A program made the translations under genes and the position numbers. DNA of 64,000 nucleotides, taken from positions 33,730,392 through 33,794,391 of the forward strand of contig CM057142.1 of the NCBI GenBank assembly GCA_029964075.1, read 5' to 3'. The notes beneath the pieces are model-generated. The model had not been told where the DNA came from. It ran no database searches and saw nothing but the letters and a program-made list of their open reading frames with translations. Each line of letters opens with the position of its first letter. The stretch's first letter is position 1. This stretch comes from Patiria pectinifera (Eukaryota > Echinodermata > Asteroidea > Valvatida > Asterinidae). This document shows positions 48,001 through 60,000 of this stretch, piece by piece.

Positions 48001-51000
48001 CTGGGTTGACAGTAGACTCGGTATGGACTGGGTTGACAGTAGACTTGGTGTCGGCTGGGTTGACAGTAGACTCGGTATGGACTGGGTTGACAGTAGACTC
48101 GGTATGGACTGGGTTGACAGTAGACTTGGTGTCGGCTGGGTTGACAGTAGACTCGGTATGGACTGGGTTGACAGTAGACTCGGTATGGACTGGGTTGACA
48201 GTAGACTCGGTATCGACTGGGTTGACAGTAGACTCGGTATCGACTGGGTTGACGGTAGACTTATTATCGACTGGGTTGACGGCTGTCACTAACTCGTTGT
48301 CGACGAATGGGTTGACAGTTGACTTAGTATCCACAGAGTCGACAGAGGTCTGGGCCGGGAATTTGTCGATAGTTGATACAGTAGCGCCTGTGTCAACTGT
48401 AGAATCTGCTAGGGCCGAGACTGTACACATGACATAGTTACTGGCAGTGCACACAACATCGAGCCAGCTTCCTCTTATCATGTTCATACGTACACAGCCT
48501 CCGTTTTTCGGCCAACTGTCCGGCCAGTTTGTGTACTCGCAAAGTGTTCCATCGGTGTGTACCCACTCACCTGTGCTTGCCTGCGACGCCGACCTACGAC
48601 AGCCCACCCAAGAGTCAAGCCTTTCCTTGGCCATCGTAAGAATGAAATCTTGCTCGCTTTGTGTGCGAGGAACTGCTAAGTTCCCGCCCAAGTTGATACA
48701 CTGGTGTGAGGCGGCGTCCCGAGTCATTTTGGTCTCTAGGAGACAGTAACGAGACTTCTGAAAACTCTTCCACTCCGGACAGACAGCGTTCACACTAACG
48801 CCCATCAATACGATCCAATATAACATTACCGTATCCATTTCAACGATGACTTCAAGTGTAGAGACGAAAACTGATAGATAAGATGCCAGCAAAATTGAAA
48901 AGTAACCTAACAGAGACAGTGCATGAAAAGCAGAATACCTGTAATATGCTGATAACTGATATTTTCATGGGCGTTATAAACTCAACTTCACAGCCTTGTG
49001 ACGATGAACGCTTATTGTGTGAACAATGTATGCCTACTACCACTAACGAATTGCACGCAGCAAAATGTAAAAAGATAAACTGAATCTAACCATTTGATCG
49101 GATACGTTACCATGGTGACAAGGTTACAAAAATAATAGTTGGTTGGGCGAAATATCGTCCAGCCAATGTCTAGTTACCCTGCTAATGAGCTACCATGACC
49201 ATTGGTCTAACCTAGAAGGCCATTCGTGTACTGGAAACGTGCCAATGATTAATATTGGTTACAATGGACCAGTGAGAAGAGCTGCAACGGTAATTGTAAT
49301 CTCGAGAGAAAAATAAGGTATAGCAGAGAAAATAATCATTCGTAAAATGGAGGGAAGCATATGAAACAAGAAGCAATAAAAAAAAATACATAATCACTAA
49401 ATAAGAATTCGAAGAATCATATATTCAGATGTTGATGACAGATTTACACCAAGAATTTGCTTTTTCCTTGCTGCCTTTTGTACCAAAACCGAGTGAGCAT
49501 TACAAAGAAAAATATTATAAATAGAGCAAATAGGGACTTAATTATAACCAGCACATGCATGTATCAACTCTTCGATGATGCTGGGACTATTTGGTTATTT
49601 GTTTTACTCAAGTAATAACACAAATGAACTGAAACAATAACATAACAGAAAGCAAAATACAATATTGTGGAGGCACAATCCTAATAAGCCAAGGCTTGTA
49701 GCGGAGTGCCTTTAGAAGAGAAAACAAAGACATGAAATAATCAAATAGTTAATTAATTAAGTCAAAGACAAAGATAAACAAGAGGACAAAATGATCTGAC
49801 CAGAAATAAATTAAGAAAAATGACTGGAAAGAAAACCGTAAAACTGCAAGAGAGGTGGCAACACTGGAGAACAAACCAAAGGAAAACAACCAAACTATGC
49901 TACATATTGGGAAATAAGATACTCTTTGAAAGAGTTCTTAAAAGAGCCCACGGAGGTTTTGGATTTAATTGACTGGTCAATGCTATTCCAAAGACTGGGA
50001 CCGTAGAAGCGAAGTGTGTTCTTGTACGGAGATGTATAATAAGTGTTGTTTATCTTGTTCTGTCTTGTATTGTTGAGATGATGCCTCCACAGAGTGGAAA
50101 TAAAAGTTTATTGAATTGAATTGAATTGAAATTTCGCACACAGACTCCTGACGATAACACTTTAATGGTCAGACTATATCGTCAAGATGTTTGGCATGAC
50201 AACCCCTTAACTACTACTGTTTTGTGTCTACAAGACAGCGAAACAGTGCATGAATCATCTTTAGCATTTAAACGAACTCTGTCAGCAATATAGGCGTGGG
50301 TCGGCTACTGGTATTTTCAGAAGGGGAGCCTGTACGTCATCCAGAAGTCAAGCAAGGATCGAGGTAAAGGGAGTCAGAAAGACGATCCGTTAAGAAAGTT
50401 TGAAGCGTTATGAGTTTAACAAGATGTTAAAGGGGACTGCGTCCTGAAATCCCCGAAAATTGTTTGTATTGGATGTTTACTTATCCCATTTCAAACATTG
50501 ATTTAAAGGAATTAAAAAAAGAGAAGGAAACCCACTTTGGACTGGAATTTTAACACACGTACTTAACTTATTTAAAAATTTGTTTAATGATGTATACTGA
50601 AGTATAGCTCTTCAACCCTACGTGGTGAATACAATCTGGAAATAATCGCAAATAAGAACAGTGTTATGATGCTAATTTGAATACAAGTCAAAATCATATC
50701 ACTGTTGTCCACGTATTAGTATAGTGTAGTGTTTTTGTCATCAACTCAAGCTCTGCAGCTCAGTCAAGAGGGCGGAATAAAGCCGTCTGTGGACAAACAG
50801 GTTCGGCACACGAATCTTTAAACAACCATATCTCAGAGACAAAATGTACATTTGCAACCTGTTTTTTCGTCAGTTATGTTTAAAGATCAATATTTGAATA
50901 CCATTAAATTGAATTTTTGAAATATGCTGAACAAGTAGGTGAAAATTGCTGTCAAATGTGGGTTTACTTCTTGTTTTGCACCAACCCTGTAGAATAAACC

Positions 51001-54000
51001 ATAAAGGCAATGCGATCTCACCTTTGAAGAGCAGACGGCGCGTGGGTTGGGTGCTCTGGTCAGGAGACTGATGTTGAATTCTCCCGGAATGTCACCGAAT
51101 CCAGGGATCTTGTAGAAGCCAGCTCCTTTGGTAAGCAGATGACCTGTCGGGGTCATCCTGTAATCCTCCATTACGAACAGGCCGTAGCCTTGAATAAAGC
51201 CGCCTTCAATCTGTAGAATATGCATATAGTCGGTGGACGAACAAACCATTTAGTAGACGAAAATAGGTTAAAAAAAATTAAAATAACAGAAAGCAGGTAC
51301 TTTTTCGTTATCAGGATTAAAACAAACTTTACAAATTGATATAAGTCTTTGATTTGAAGATTTGTATAGTTGAACTAGCCTAATACAAGAAAGAGGTTTA
51401 CCGATGACGCCATCAATAATAGAGGGTATATGCACAGCCCTTTTGCGAGCTTTGACCCCAGTGAGGTCATGTTGTGCATCTGATGACATATCATACGCGT
51501 AGGGTATATAGGACGTATATACCGAAGAAACGTAAAAAAAACACTCTTACAATATATGTTTTCTTTCAGAACGGTACAGTAGGGACTTATAGTCACATGG
51601 TGTCATCAACAAAGTAGCAACTTATATTGCAACAGTAGTAGTTTTGTGAGTTAAGATTTGATTTAATTTGAAAACATCGAGATATTTAACATTTGATTTA
51701 ATTTAAAAACATCGAGATGGAGATGGCATGGTTAAGAAGCTAGACTGTGCAGTCTCTACCTGTCCTATATCGACGGCTGGATTGAGACTATCCCCGACGT
51801 CCATGACAATATCCGTCCGTAGCACCTGGTGATCGCCAGTCAAGCAGTCAACCTCGACCTCAGAGACCGCGACCCCGTACACAAAATACCTGAACGGTTG
51901 GCCCTCACTGGTCTCCCAGTTAAAGTGCAGGTCTGGGGTTCTAGAATAATTAAGCAAACAAGTGAGATCCTTTATTTCAATGCTCTCCCCGTGCGCTTCA
52001 AGAAATTTGATTTTTCATGTTTCACTTATTACAAAGTTTATCTTTCTATGGAAATATAAGTAACTGCACCGCACGCGTCTCTAATGCACACAGAGATCCG
52101 CCAGATTTTTTTTGTTGGGCCACCCATAAATCGAAAAATTGAAAACTAATTAATGTATGCCATAACTACACACGGATAAAAGCTTTTTAATTATTTTTGG
52201 TGAAGGGCTCAAAAATACGAAGGTTTCAAAAAAATAAATAATTCTACAACTTGGGCTTTGCCCTTCACCGGCGTATAACACTGTGTTACCTCCCGAGTAA
52301 ACGTTCGAAAAAAAATCACTGGGGTGGGACTCGAAGCCACGACCTCTTGCTTTCTAGTGCAGACGTCTTACCACTCGACCACCGAGCTTACGGGATCGGT
52401 TAGATGGTTCAAATTTGACGTATACATGTAGAAACGGGTAAAACGTCTGCACTACAGGGTGTTTCATAAAAAAAGGAAACCGAGCTTATTTTGTTGATTT
52501 CTCGGGTATGACTAACTAATTAGGAAAATGGTAACCACCATCTGTTACATAACAATGTCTTCTTTTTCTTGACACCGAGAACTCCATATTACCGTCACCG
52601 ATGACTGAGCACCAAGTGATGTAACTGACATGCCCAAAATGGCCTTGTACCACATGCACCAATAAGACCAATTGACAGTCATCAGAGAAAGAGACGTTAT
52701 CAGGAATGCGTTCACAGCAATGAGAACAAGGGCAGAGATTTGCGTTGAAAGGAATGGGGGCATGTTGAAGGACAGTGGGGTTAACAGGGACAGTGATAAA
52801 CGTTGATATGTTTTAGCAATTGAACGAATGACTTTGATTATGTACGTCCTGGATTTTGTTATTTTCAAAATGCTGAAAACTATCAATTGATCTTATGGTG
52901 CATGTGGTACAAGACCATTTTTGGCATGTCAGTTACATCACTTGGTGCTCAGTCATCCGTGACGGTAAAATGGAGTTCGTGGTGTCAAGAAAAAGAAGAC
53001 ATTGTTATGTAACAAATAGTGGTTACCATTTTCCTAAATAATTAGTCATACCCGAGAAATCAACAAAATAAACTCGGTTTCCTTTTTTGTGAAACACCCT
53101 GTATAAAGCAGGAGGTCGTGGGTTCGAGTCCCAACCGAGTGATTTTTTCAACTTTTACTTGGGAGGTAACACACTGAGTATACAGTGTTTATACGTCGGT
53201 GAGGGGCAAAACCTAATATTGATTTACATCACCCTCACGTAATTTCCATCTTATGAATAACTCCACGACTTACTTGAAGAATCCAGTTGAAGACAGACTA
53301 ACACGGTTAGCATAGGCAGCCATGACCTGTATGTTGAATGCAAGAAAGGTTGTGACAGTAGTAAAGAAGACCTATCAATTTGTTATTGAAAAATCATAAT
53401 ATAGGGTTCCCCGATACGTTAATTAGGTGTTGGGCCTTGAGCCCAGCACCTATTGGATTCGTAAGAATTTACTGTTTTTGTTCTTCTCAGCATATTCCAA
53501 GCAAATCCTTCTCCAGAACTGTTTGGAAAAATGGAAACATATATGAACTTCATTGTCAATACATGAATGCCCAATCCACCGCAGATGTGGTTTTTGCAAT
53601 AACGTCATCATGACGTCATCACGGGTCACGTGACGTCGCTTGAAAGTTTAATAAATGTAATCTTTGAAATTCCATATAAAATCAACCGTTAAAATTTGCG
53701 GGAATCGACATGGTAAAACATGATCTTCATTTTATACTGTGCGCGTAAAATCACGTGACCCTTCCTTCCGGTTGAAACCGGAAGTGCCTAATAATTTTGA
53801 AGTGGAAAAAGATATGAACTTGCTTTTAACAATTTTAGTGTCTGCCTAGTTTGATCTTGCAAAAAAAAAAAAAAATGGGTGATGCCATGAAGTGTTGGAG
53901 CACCCTCTAGCGGCAGGTTAAAAAACGTCATAAACGCATTTTCACTTGATGTCTGTGGCGAAGTTTGCGGTAATGGCTTCAAAATTAATGTACATGATGA

Positions 54001-57000
54001 CCATAATGCAGACAATACCTGTGCGCGAAAAAAAATTGATTACGTCATCAGACCGAAAGTTACAATAAAAAGACCTTTAAACCTTAAAAAAATTGCTAGA
54101 AAATATACCGTGATAGATATAATCAAGATTTGGCTGTATACAGCAAAGTAAAGATAGCTCTTGAGGTTTCTGGTAATGACGTCACAATGACGTGATCAAG
54201 TATCATATTACAAGCAATCAATGATTTCTAGATTTAATCTTTGAAAATCAATATAAAATCAACTGCTGCAGATTTGATTCTGTTCATTATGGCAATCGAT
54301 ACAATATTGCAGGGTCTTCATTTTTGGTATTAAGTGCAAAATCAAGTGACCCTTTCTTCCGGTCGAAACCGGAAGTGCCTTATTATTTGAAATTGGCAGA
54401 AGATGCGAACTTGCTTTTAAAGATGTGAGTGTCTGCCTAGGCTGTACTGTACAAACATACAGGTGACGTCATCAAATGTTAGAGCGCCCTCTAGCGGCAG
54501 TTTAAAAACGTCGAAAACGCATTATCACTTGATGTATGTGGCGAAATTTGCGGTAATCGCTTCAAACCTATCATACATGATGAACTTAATGCAGAAAAGA
54601 CCTGTGCGAGAAAAAAATGGATGACGTCATCAGACGGAAGTTATAAAGAAATGACCTTTAAACCTTAAGCAATTGCTAAAAAATCAACCGTGAGAGATAT
54701 AATCAAGATGTGGCTATATATAGCAGAGTAAATATAGCTATGGAAGTTTCTGGCGATGACGTCACAATGACGTCATCAAGTGTCATATTACAAGCAAATA
54801 AATATTTCCATATTTAATCTTTTGAAAATCAATATAAAATCAACTGCTACAGTTTTGATTTTGTTTTTCATGGCAATCGATAAAATATTGCAGGGTCTTC
54901 ATTTTTTGTTTAAGTGCAAAAGGTCAAACATGGATTTAAACATGCATATTTTGAGTTGATGTGTGTGGCAAAGGTTGCGGTAATCCATAGCCCAACACTG
55001 TGTGGTTGTTCCTACAACCTCTAGTTATTCTAATATTCGTTCGTTTCTAATATTCAAATTCGTCCATCAACGTTGATTTAGTACACTTCCGATGTTCAAT
55101 TTTGTCTTTTGTCACACACTTCCCAATTCAGCTCAAGCCAATTCAAACAATGAGCGCGTATGAGCACACGTTTTCATCCGGGAGTATTCCATTTCGTCTC
55201 GTCCATGCCAAACCTTGTTATTCAGAAATCAAATTCATTTAATTGACTTATATCAGATGAATTCGATCTCTGAATGCTGCCATTCGTTAACAGCTTAGAC
55301 GAATTTGATAATGACGAATACTCTCGACCCGGTGACTAAAGAGGGTGACCAAACTTCAAGATTGAATGCTAAATGACAAAATTGGTTTTGTTAACAACGT
55401 GTAAATGTTTTTCGTGGATGAAATTGAATGATAGAGTTGGTGAATTTAAACGAACAGTCATATAAACTAGCCTATCAGTAGAATCAAACGTAATTTACAC
55501 CTGGTTATTAAATTGAAACAGTGTCATTGCCTGAGTAAAAAAAAAAGAATAAGCTTGAAGTTACCCAGCTCTCCCATGTTCCTTTCGGGTCGTCTTGAAT
55601 AAAAGGCTCCAAGCGATGCAAGATCGTTTCACAGGCGTCCTGTCAACAAATGAAGTTAATACTTTTTTTTTTTTTAGCTTGATCGGATCCGTCTCCATCT
55701 GGATATTATTAGAGCTCATAATTTTATTGTGTGCACAGTTGGAAATCAGCCATTGTTCATGTCGAGGCCTAAAGTTGTCACACTCTTTGAAAACCTGAAT
55801 TTCAAAAAGTATAAAAGTATGCAACACCCACCTTGACAGCCATGCCATTCAGATCAGAGCCGGTACTGCCAGCGGTGGGCGAGGTGTTCGGTACAGAGTT
55901 GGTACTAGTCTCGCTGATGTGAATCTTGTCTGCTGGGATTCGGAGCGTCCTACTCGCCACCTGAATCATCTTGGTGTGTAACCCCTGACCCATCTCGGTA
56001 CCCCCGTGGCTGATGAGGACCGTGCCGTCCGTGTAGATATGAACCAAAGCACCAGCCTATCAATTTAGACAATTTGAAATTGTTGGGAGTGCTGTGCTGA
56101 TCGTCACCGTCTGTGCAGCTAGGCTGCTGAAAATGGTTGCAGGTTTTGTGCCTTTTTTGGGGCTGGAAATTCGTGATACGTGATATAAAAGATCAATTTT
56201 GCTCGCCGTATTGATACACGACTTGCTTCTTTGACCCCTACCCTGGTCTTTGGAGTCTTGCTGGTTATCATCACAATTTTACTTTAACATAGCTAGCTTT
56301 CCAGAAAGACAGACAGTAACCTGTATAAAGGCATTTTTCTTGGTATAATGTCATTATTGAACGCGTAACAATTCAGTAGTCTATGTGCAAGCGCGTGAGT
56401 ATTTTGCTACTTTTCAACCAATGGTTTAAGACGCCGAATGACTTACAAAAATCATATAAATCACAATGGCCCATCATAGGGAAACTTGAGGAAATGTAAT
56501 TGTTTTATGTACATTTTCATATGTTCTCAGGATGTAACAATAAGAAAAACGATAACACATAAAGACATTTAGTAATCACGAAAAAGATTGTAAGAACGAT
56601 ACCAAATACGAAATCACATCACAGCTACCGAAAGATCGTAAAAAAAACCCTTCTCTTTAGAGGCTGGTTCTTTCTGACTCAACGGCAATCTCAAAAGGAC
56701 GAAACAAGCTGGCAGTTAATTTTTAGTTCTTTGTGCACTTTTCATCATCGCTAATAAAACACGTAGTGTTAAAGCCCCTTTCATTTATACCGAGTGGGTC
56801 TGAGCACGGATCCAACTTTACCTGATTCATCATGACGAGTGGAAATGCGATGCCGTATTTGGTAGGCGTGATAGCGATTCCTCGCTTTCTCCAACGGTTT
56901 TCGCTGAAAATGCAATGAAATTGTCTATAATATCAACAGCTTCCAGGTGAAACATGCATAGAGAAAAAATCTACAAGGGACCAATCGCAAAGCACAGACA

Positions 57001-60000
57001 TTTGCCTACGACACGAAATATTTCCCCAACAAAACAGATAGGTAAGCATCCGAAACTTATATGCAAAGGCAAGTGACATTTGTTTTTAGTAATTAAACCA
57101 CAATCTTTTCAAACTTGCCACGACCAGCAGGCCGTACTCCCTTTTTAAATTTTGTTCTGGATCTGCCCTTGCTCATGTGATGTAGGTCTATACTGTTAGC
57201 AAATGGTTCCCCCCTTTTTTTGCTTACAACATAAATTTCCCAACTACATACAGTTTAGATATTTAGCTATGACAAGAACTTGTCCTGCTTATTATCAACT
57301 AGCGCTAAGTAATTTTAGTTCTGATAAGAATAGTCTTTTAGAACTTAAAGCAGGACTGTTCTTATCAGAACTAAAACTACTTAGCGCTAGTTGCTAATAG
57401 GCAGAACTAAATACCAGAATTAAATCAGAACTAAATACCTACTGAGCAATAGTTATTACCACATGGTGTTACCGCAAACCAAAACGATAGTGATATTGCA
57501 CCATGCAAAGTATAAAATCCTATAACTACAATTTATCTGCTATTATCAGCAACTATATGAAATCTGGGCTAAGAAGGTGATAACCTATATTGAGACACAA
57601 ATGGAAATGATTGCAAGAAACTGACGAAATTGAACTAAAGACAAACGTATGATTCCTTTTCCTATTGATTATACCTGTTAAACTGGTCAACATCTCGCCT
57701 TCGCCTCTCGAAATCACTCTTCTTAAGGCATTCGGCCCAGCATCGATCCACGTTACAGTTTTTCAGTTCGGTACCAAAATAGGTCCGATCTCCCTCTTTG
57801 TAGAAGTTCAGCTCTCGAATCTGAATTCATTGAGACAAACATGCAGCAAGCTAAGGTAGGCCTTTACAGTCACTATGAAAAATATGGTAGATATTGCAAG
57901 CTGAATAAGACTGTAATGTGTGTGTCGATTCGGATCTTGAGGTGGGTTGAGGGTTGCAACACCCCCCCCCCCCCGTATGGGGCCAAATAATAAATGAAAT
58001 GCTAAAGTTCCTACATGTACTCTCAAATTGCTTAGCATGCAGGAAAATTATACATTTTTTCGGTATGCATGCATGCACAATGACCCCACCCAAGCAAGGC
58101 GTGCCTTCGCATTCACCTCCCCCCTCCCCGTCCACTTCCTGAAAGCAAGATCCGCCCCTGACTGATATAAGTTAAGGGGAGTCATTCAACCAATAACTTC
58201 TTTATTTGTTGTATTATTATAAAGGCTGCAAGGGAAAGGCAACGACACTGCTGCAAGAATTCAATTTCAAAAAAAATCTTCGATAACACAACTTTCTTGT
58301 TGAAGATAATATGTCTACCAAAGCAGTGATCATAAAACTGCATTATTACAATTAAAGTATATACTACGGTTAGACCTAATATCAACACGAACAAGGGGGC
58401 TGTGGCTGACATAGTTTGGCAGGAACCTAGGGGTTAACCTAGGGGTTGGATTGTTACTTTTAGGTCGCAATAACGTTAACGTGCAAATTTCATTTCGTAC
58501 GATCTTTGCGAGAGGGCGAGTTCACCCGTTTAGTGAAGTAATTCCTTCATTTAAATTTTTTTCAACAAATCGAGTCGTATGAATTCTTTTTCAGAAATTG
58601 CTTGCCATTAAAAGTTTACAATAAGTAAATTACGCCAACAGCTTTGCCTGTAAACCTCAGTTGTTTAACCTGGCAAAATAACTTAATCTGATTCTTCAAA
58701 AAGTACATAGGGAAAGCCGAATAAGAGAAAACCATGTTTAGTTTTAGAAGCGTGAGGTAAATTCCCCCCAAAAAATGTATTCGAAGAAAAACCCAAGGAA
58801 TCAGGTATGGGTTGAAAACTTTTGGCGCAGTGGTAGTTCCCTCGCCTTCAACCTCTGTGACCCGGTTCGACCCACTTCCCAACTGACATTTGGATTAGAG
58901 CCCGTCTCAATTCATATCCGGGACGAGTTCCGGAAAAGTTGCAGGTAGAATATCATCCAGTTTGTCCGGAAGAGACACTGCATTTTTTTTCCCGGACATG
59001 TTCCGGACAAAAAACTTTCATTACAGAAGTACTAGACACAACTTCATTGCGGGAACATTGCGAGGAAGTTGTTCAGAATCCTGCAAATTATACCCGATAC
59101 AATGTCCGCAACTCCTCCCGGATATGAAATGAGACGGGCCCTAATCCAAATGGCGGTCGGGAAGTGGTTCGAACCGGGTCACAGTGGTTGAAGGCGAGGG
59201 AACTACAACTGCGCACAACATGACTCCCCAGTCACAACATCATCTTACATGTATCGGCGACAGCCCGTACTTTATGGAGATCTCGTGTAAGATGGATTCA
59301 ACGAACATCTGGCCCTGTGGGCCTCCGAAGCCACGAAAGGCCGTATTGGAAGCAATGTTGGTCTTACAAAGATGGCCGGTCACCCGTACATTGGGAATGT
59401 TGTAGCAGCTATCCATATGGAAAAGTGCTTTCTCCATAACCTTCAAGAAAACAAATCTGCAGTTTACTTGGAAAGCCTAAATCGTTCGGAGTCTTCAGTT
59501 ACACAAAGTATTTATGCAGGCGTCAATTTGAAGCGTGGACCCACCCTCCTCAGAGGTCGCAAAATATCGACGCCGTTTCGACGCCGAAGCCTGAGGTCAA
59601 TAATTTGTTGTTATAGTGAAGCCGTAACGTTCCTTTTTAATAATTGGGTGAAGCGTTACCTATAAAGTTGATGAAAGGGTGAAGCGTTGACGAGCCTTAT
59701 TTGTGTTTGGTGATGTGACATCGAATCCACGACATCGGTCGCGCCGAAAGTATGTCGAAGTCGTGGCGTTTCAAACAACTGTAATTGTGATGCAATCTTA
59801 AGATGGCCGGCCTGTTTTGAAATTCGCGCAAGCCAACTTGGTATTTGCGTGCGCGCAATTTTTGAACTGAAGTTTGCCCACACAAATACACACAATCTAA
59901 CATCGCGCGCCGCACCACCTTGCAAACTGTATCCCGTGGTGGTTCCACTTGCGCAAACGTTGCCAAGTTTGCGCACGTTTGCTACCGATCTCATTTTGAG

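Larger units (their letters stand above)
45001..48390. repeat. Tandem duplication unit 2 of the lectin locus
   Basis: Starts GATGATTTAATGATTTCATG and ends within the lectin gene at TAGCGCCTGT (48390), where the lectin 5' sequence continues. It is longer than unit 1 mainly because of sequence at 45230-45660, which includes the left arm of a palindrome (45535-46172) that unit 1 lacks. Confidence 0.88.
40315..51021. other. 10.7-kb XDH-like intron hosting the duplicated lectin locus
   Basis: Contents from left to right: an inverted-end element (40390), a 10-bp minisatellite (40597), a SINE (41224), two tandem units each with a copy of a lectin/PAN gene (42090-48390), the lectin 5' part to 48838, and a non-LTR tail (49690). 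From about 50140 to 51021 I see nothing coding. Confidence 0.8.

Noticed and set aside
44110..48345. CRISPR-like regular repeats
   Set aside because: Units are contiguous with no unique spacers and lie in frame in a eukaryotic secreted protein.
44057..48437. Plus-strand open frames of 240-330 codons over the lectin repeats
   Set aside because: They mirror the 24-bp repeat, whose unit is divisible by three and lacks stops in most frames. The minus strand carries the lectin and PAN domains.
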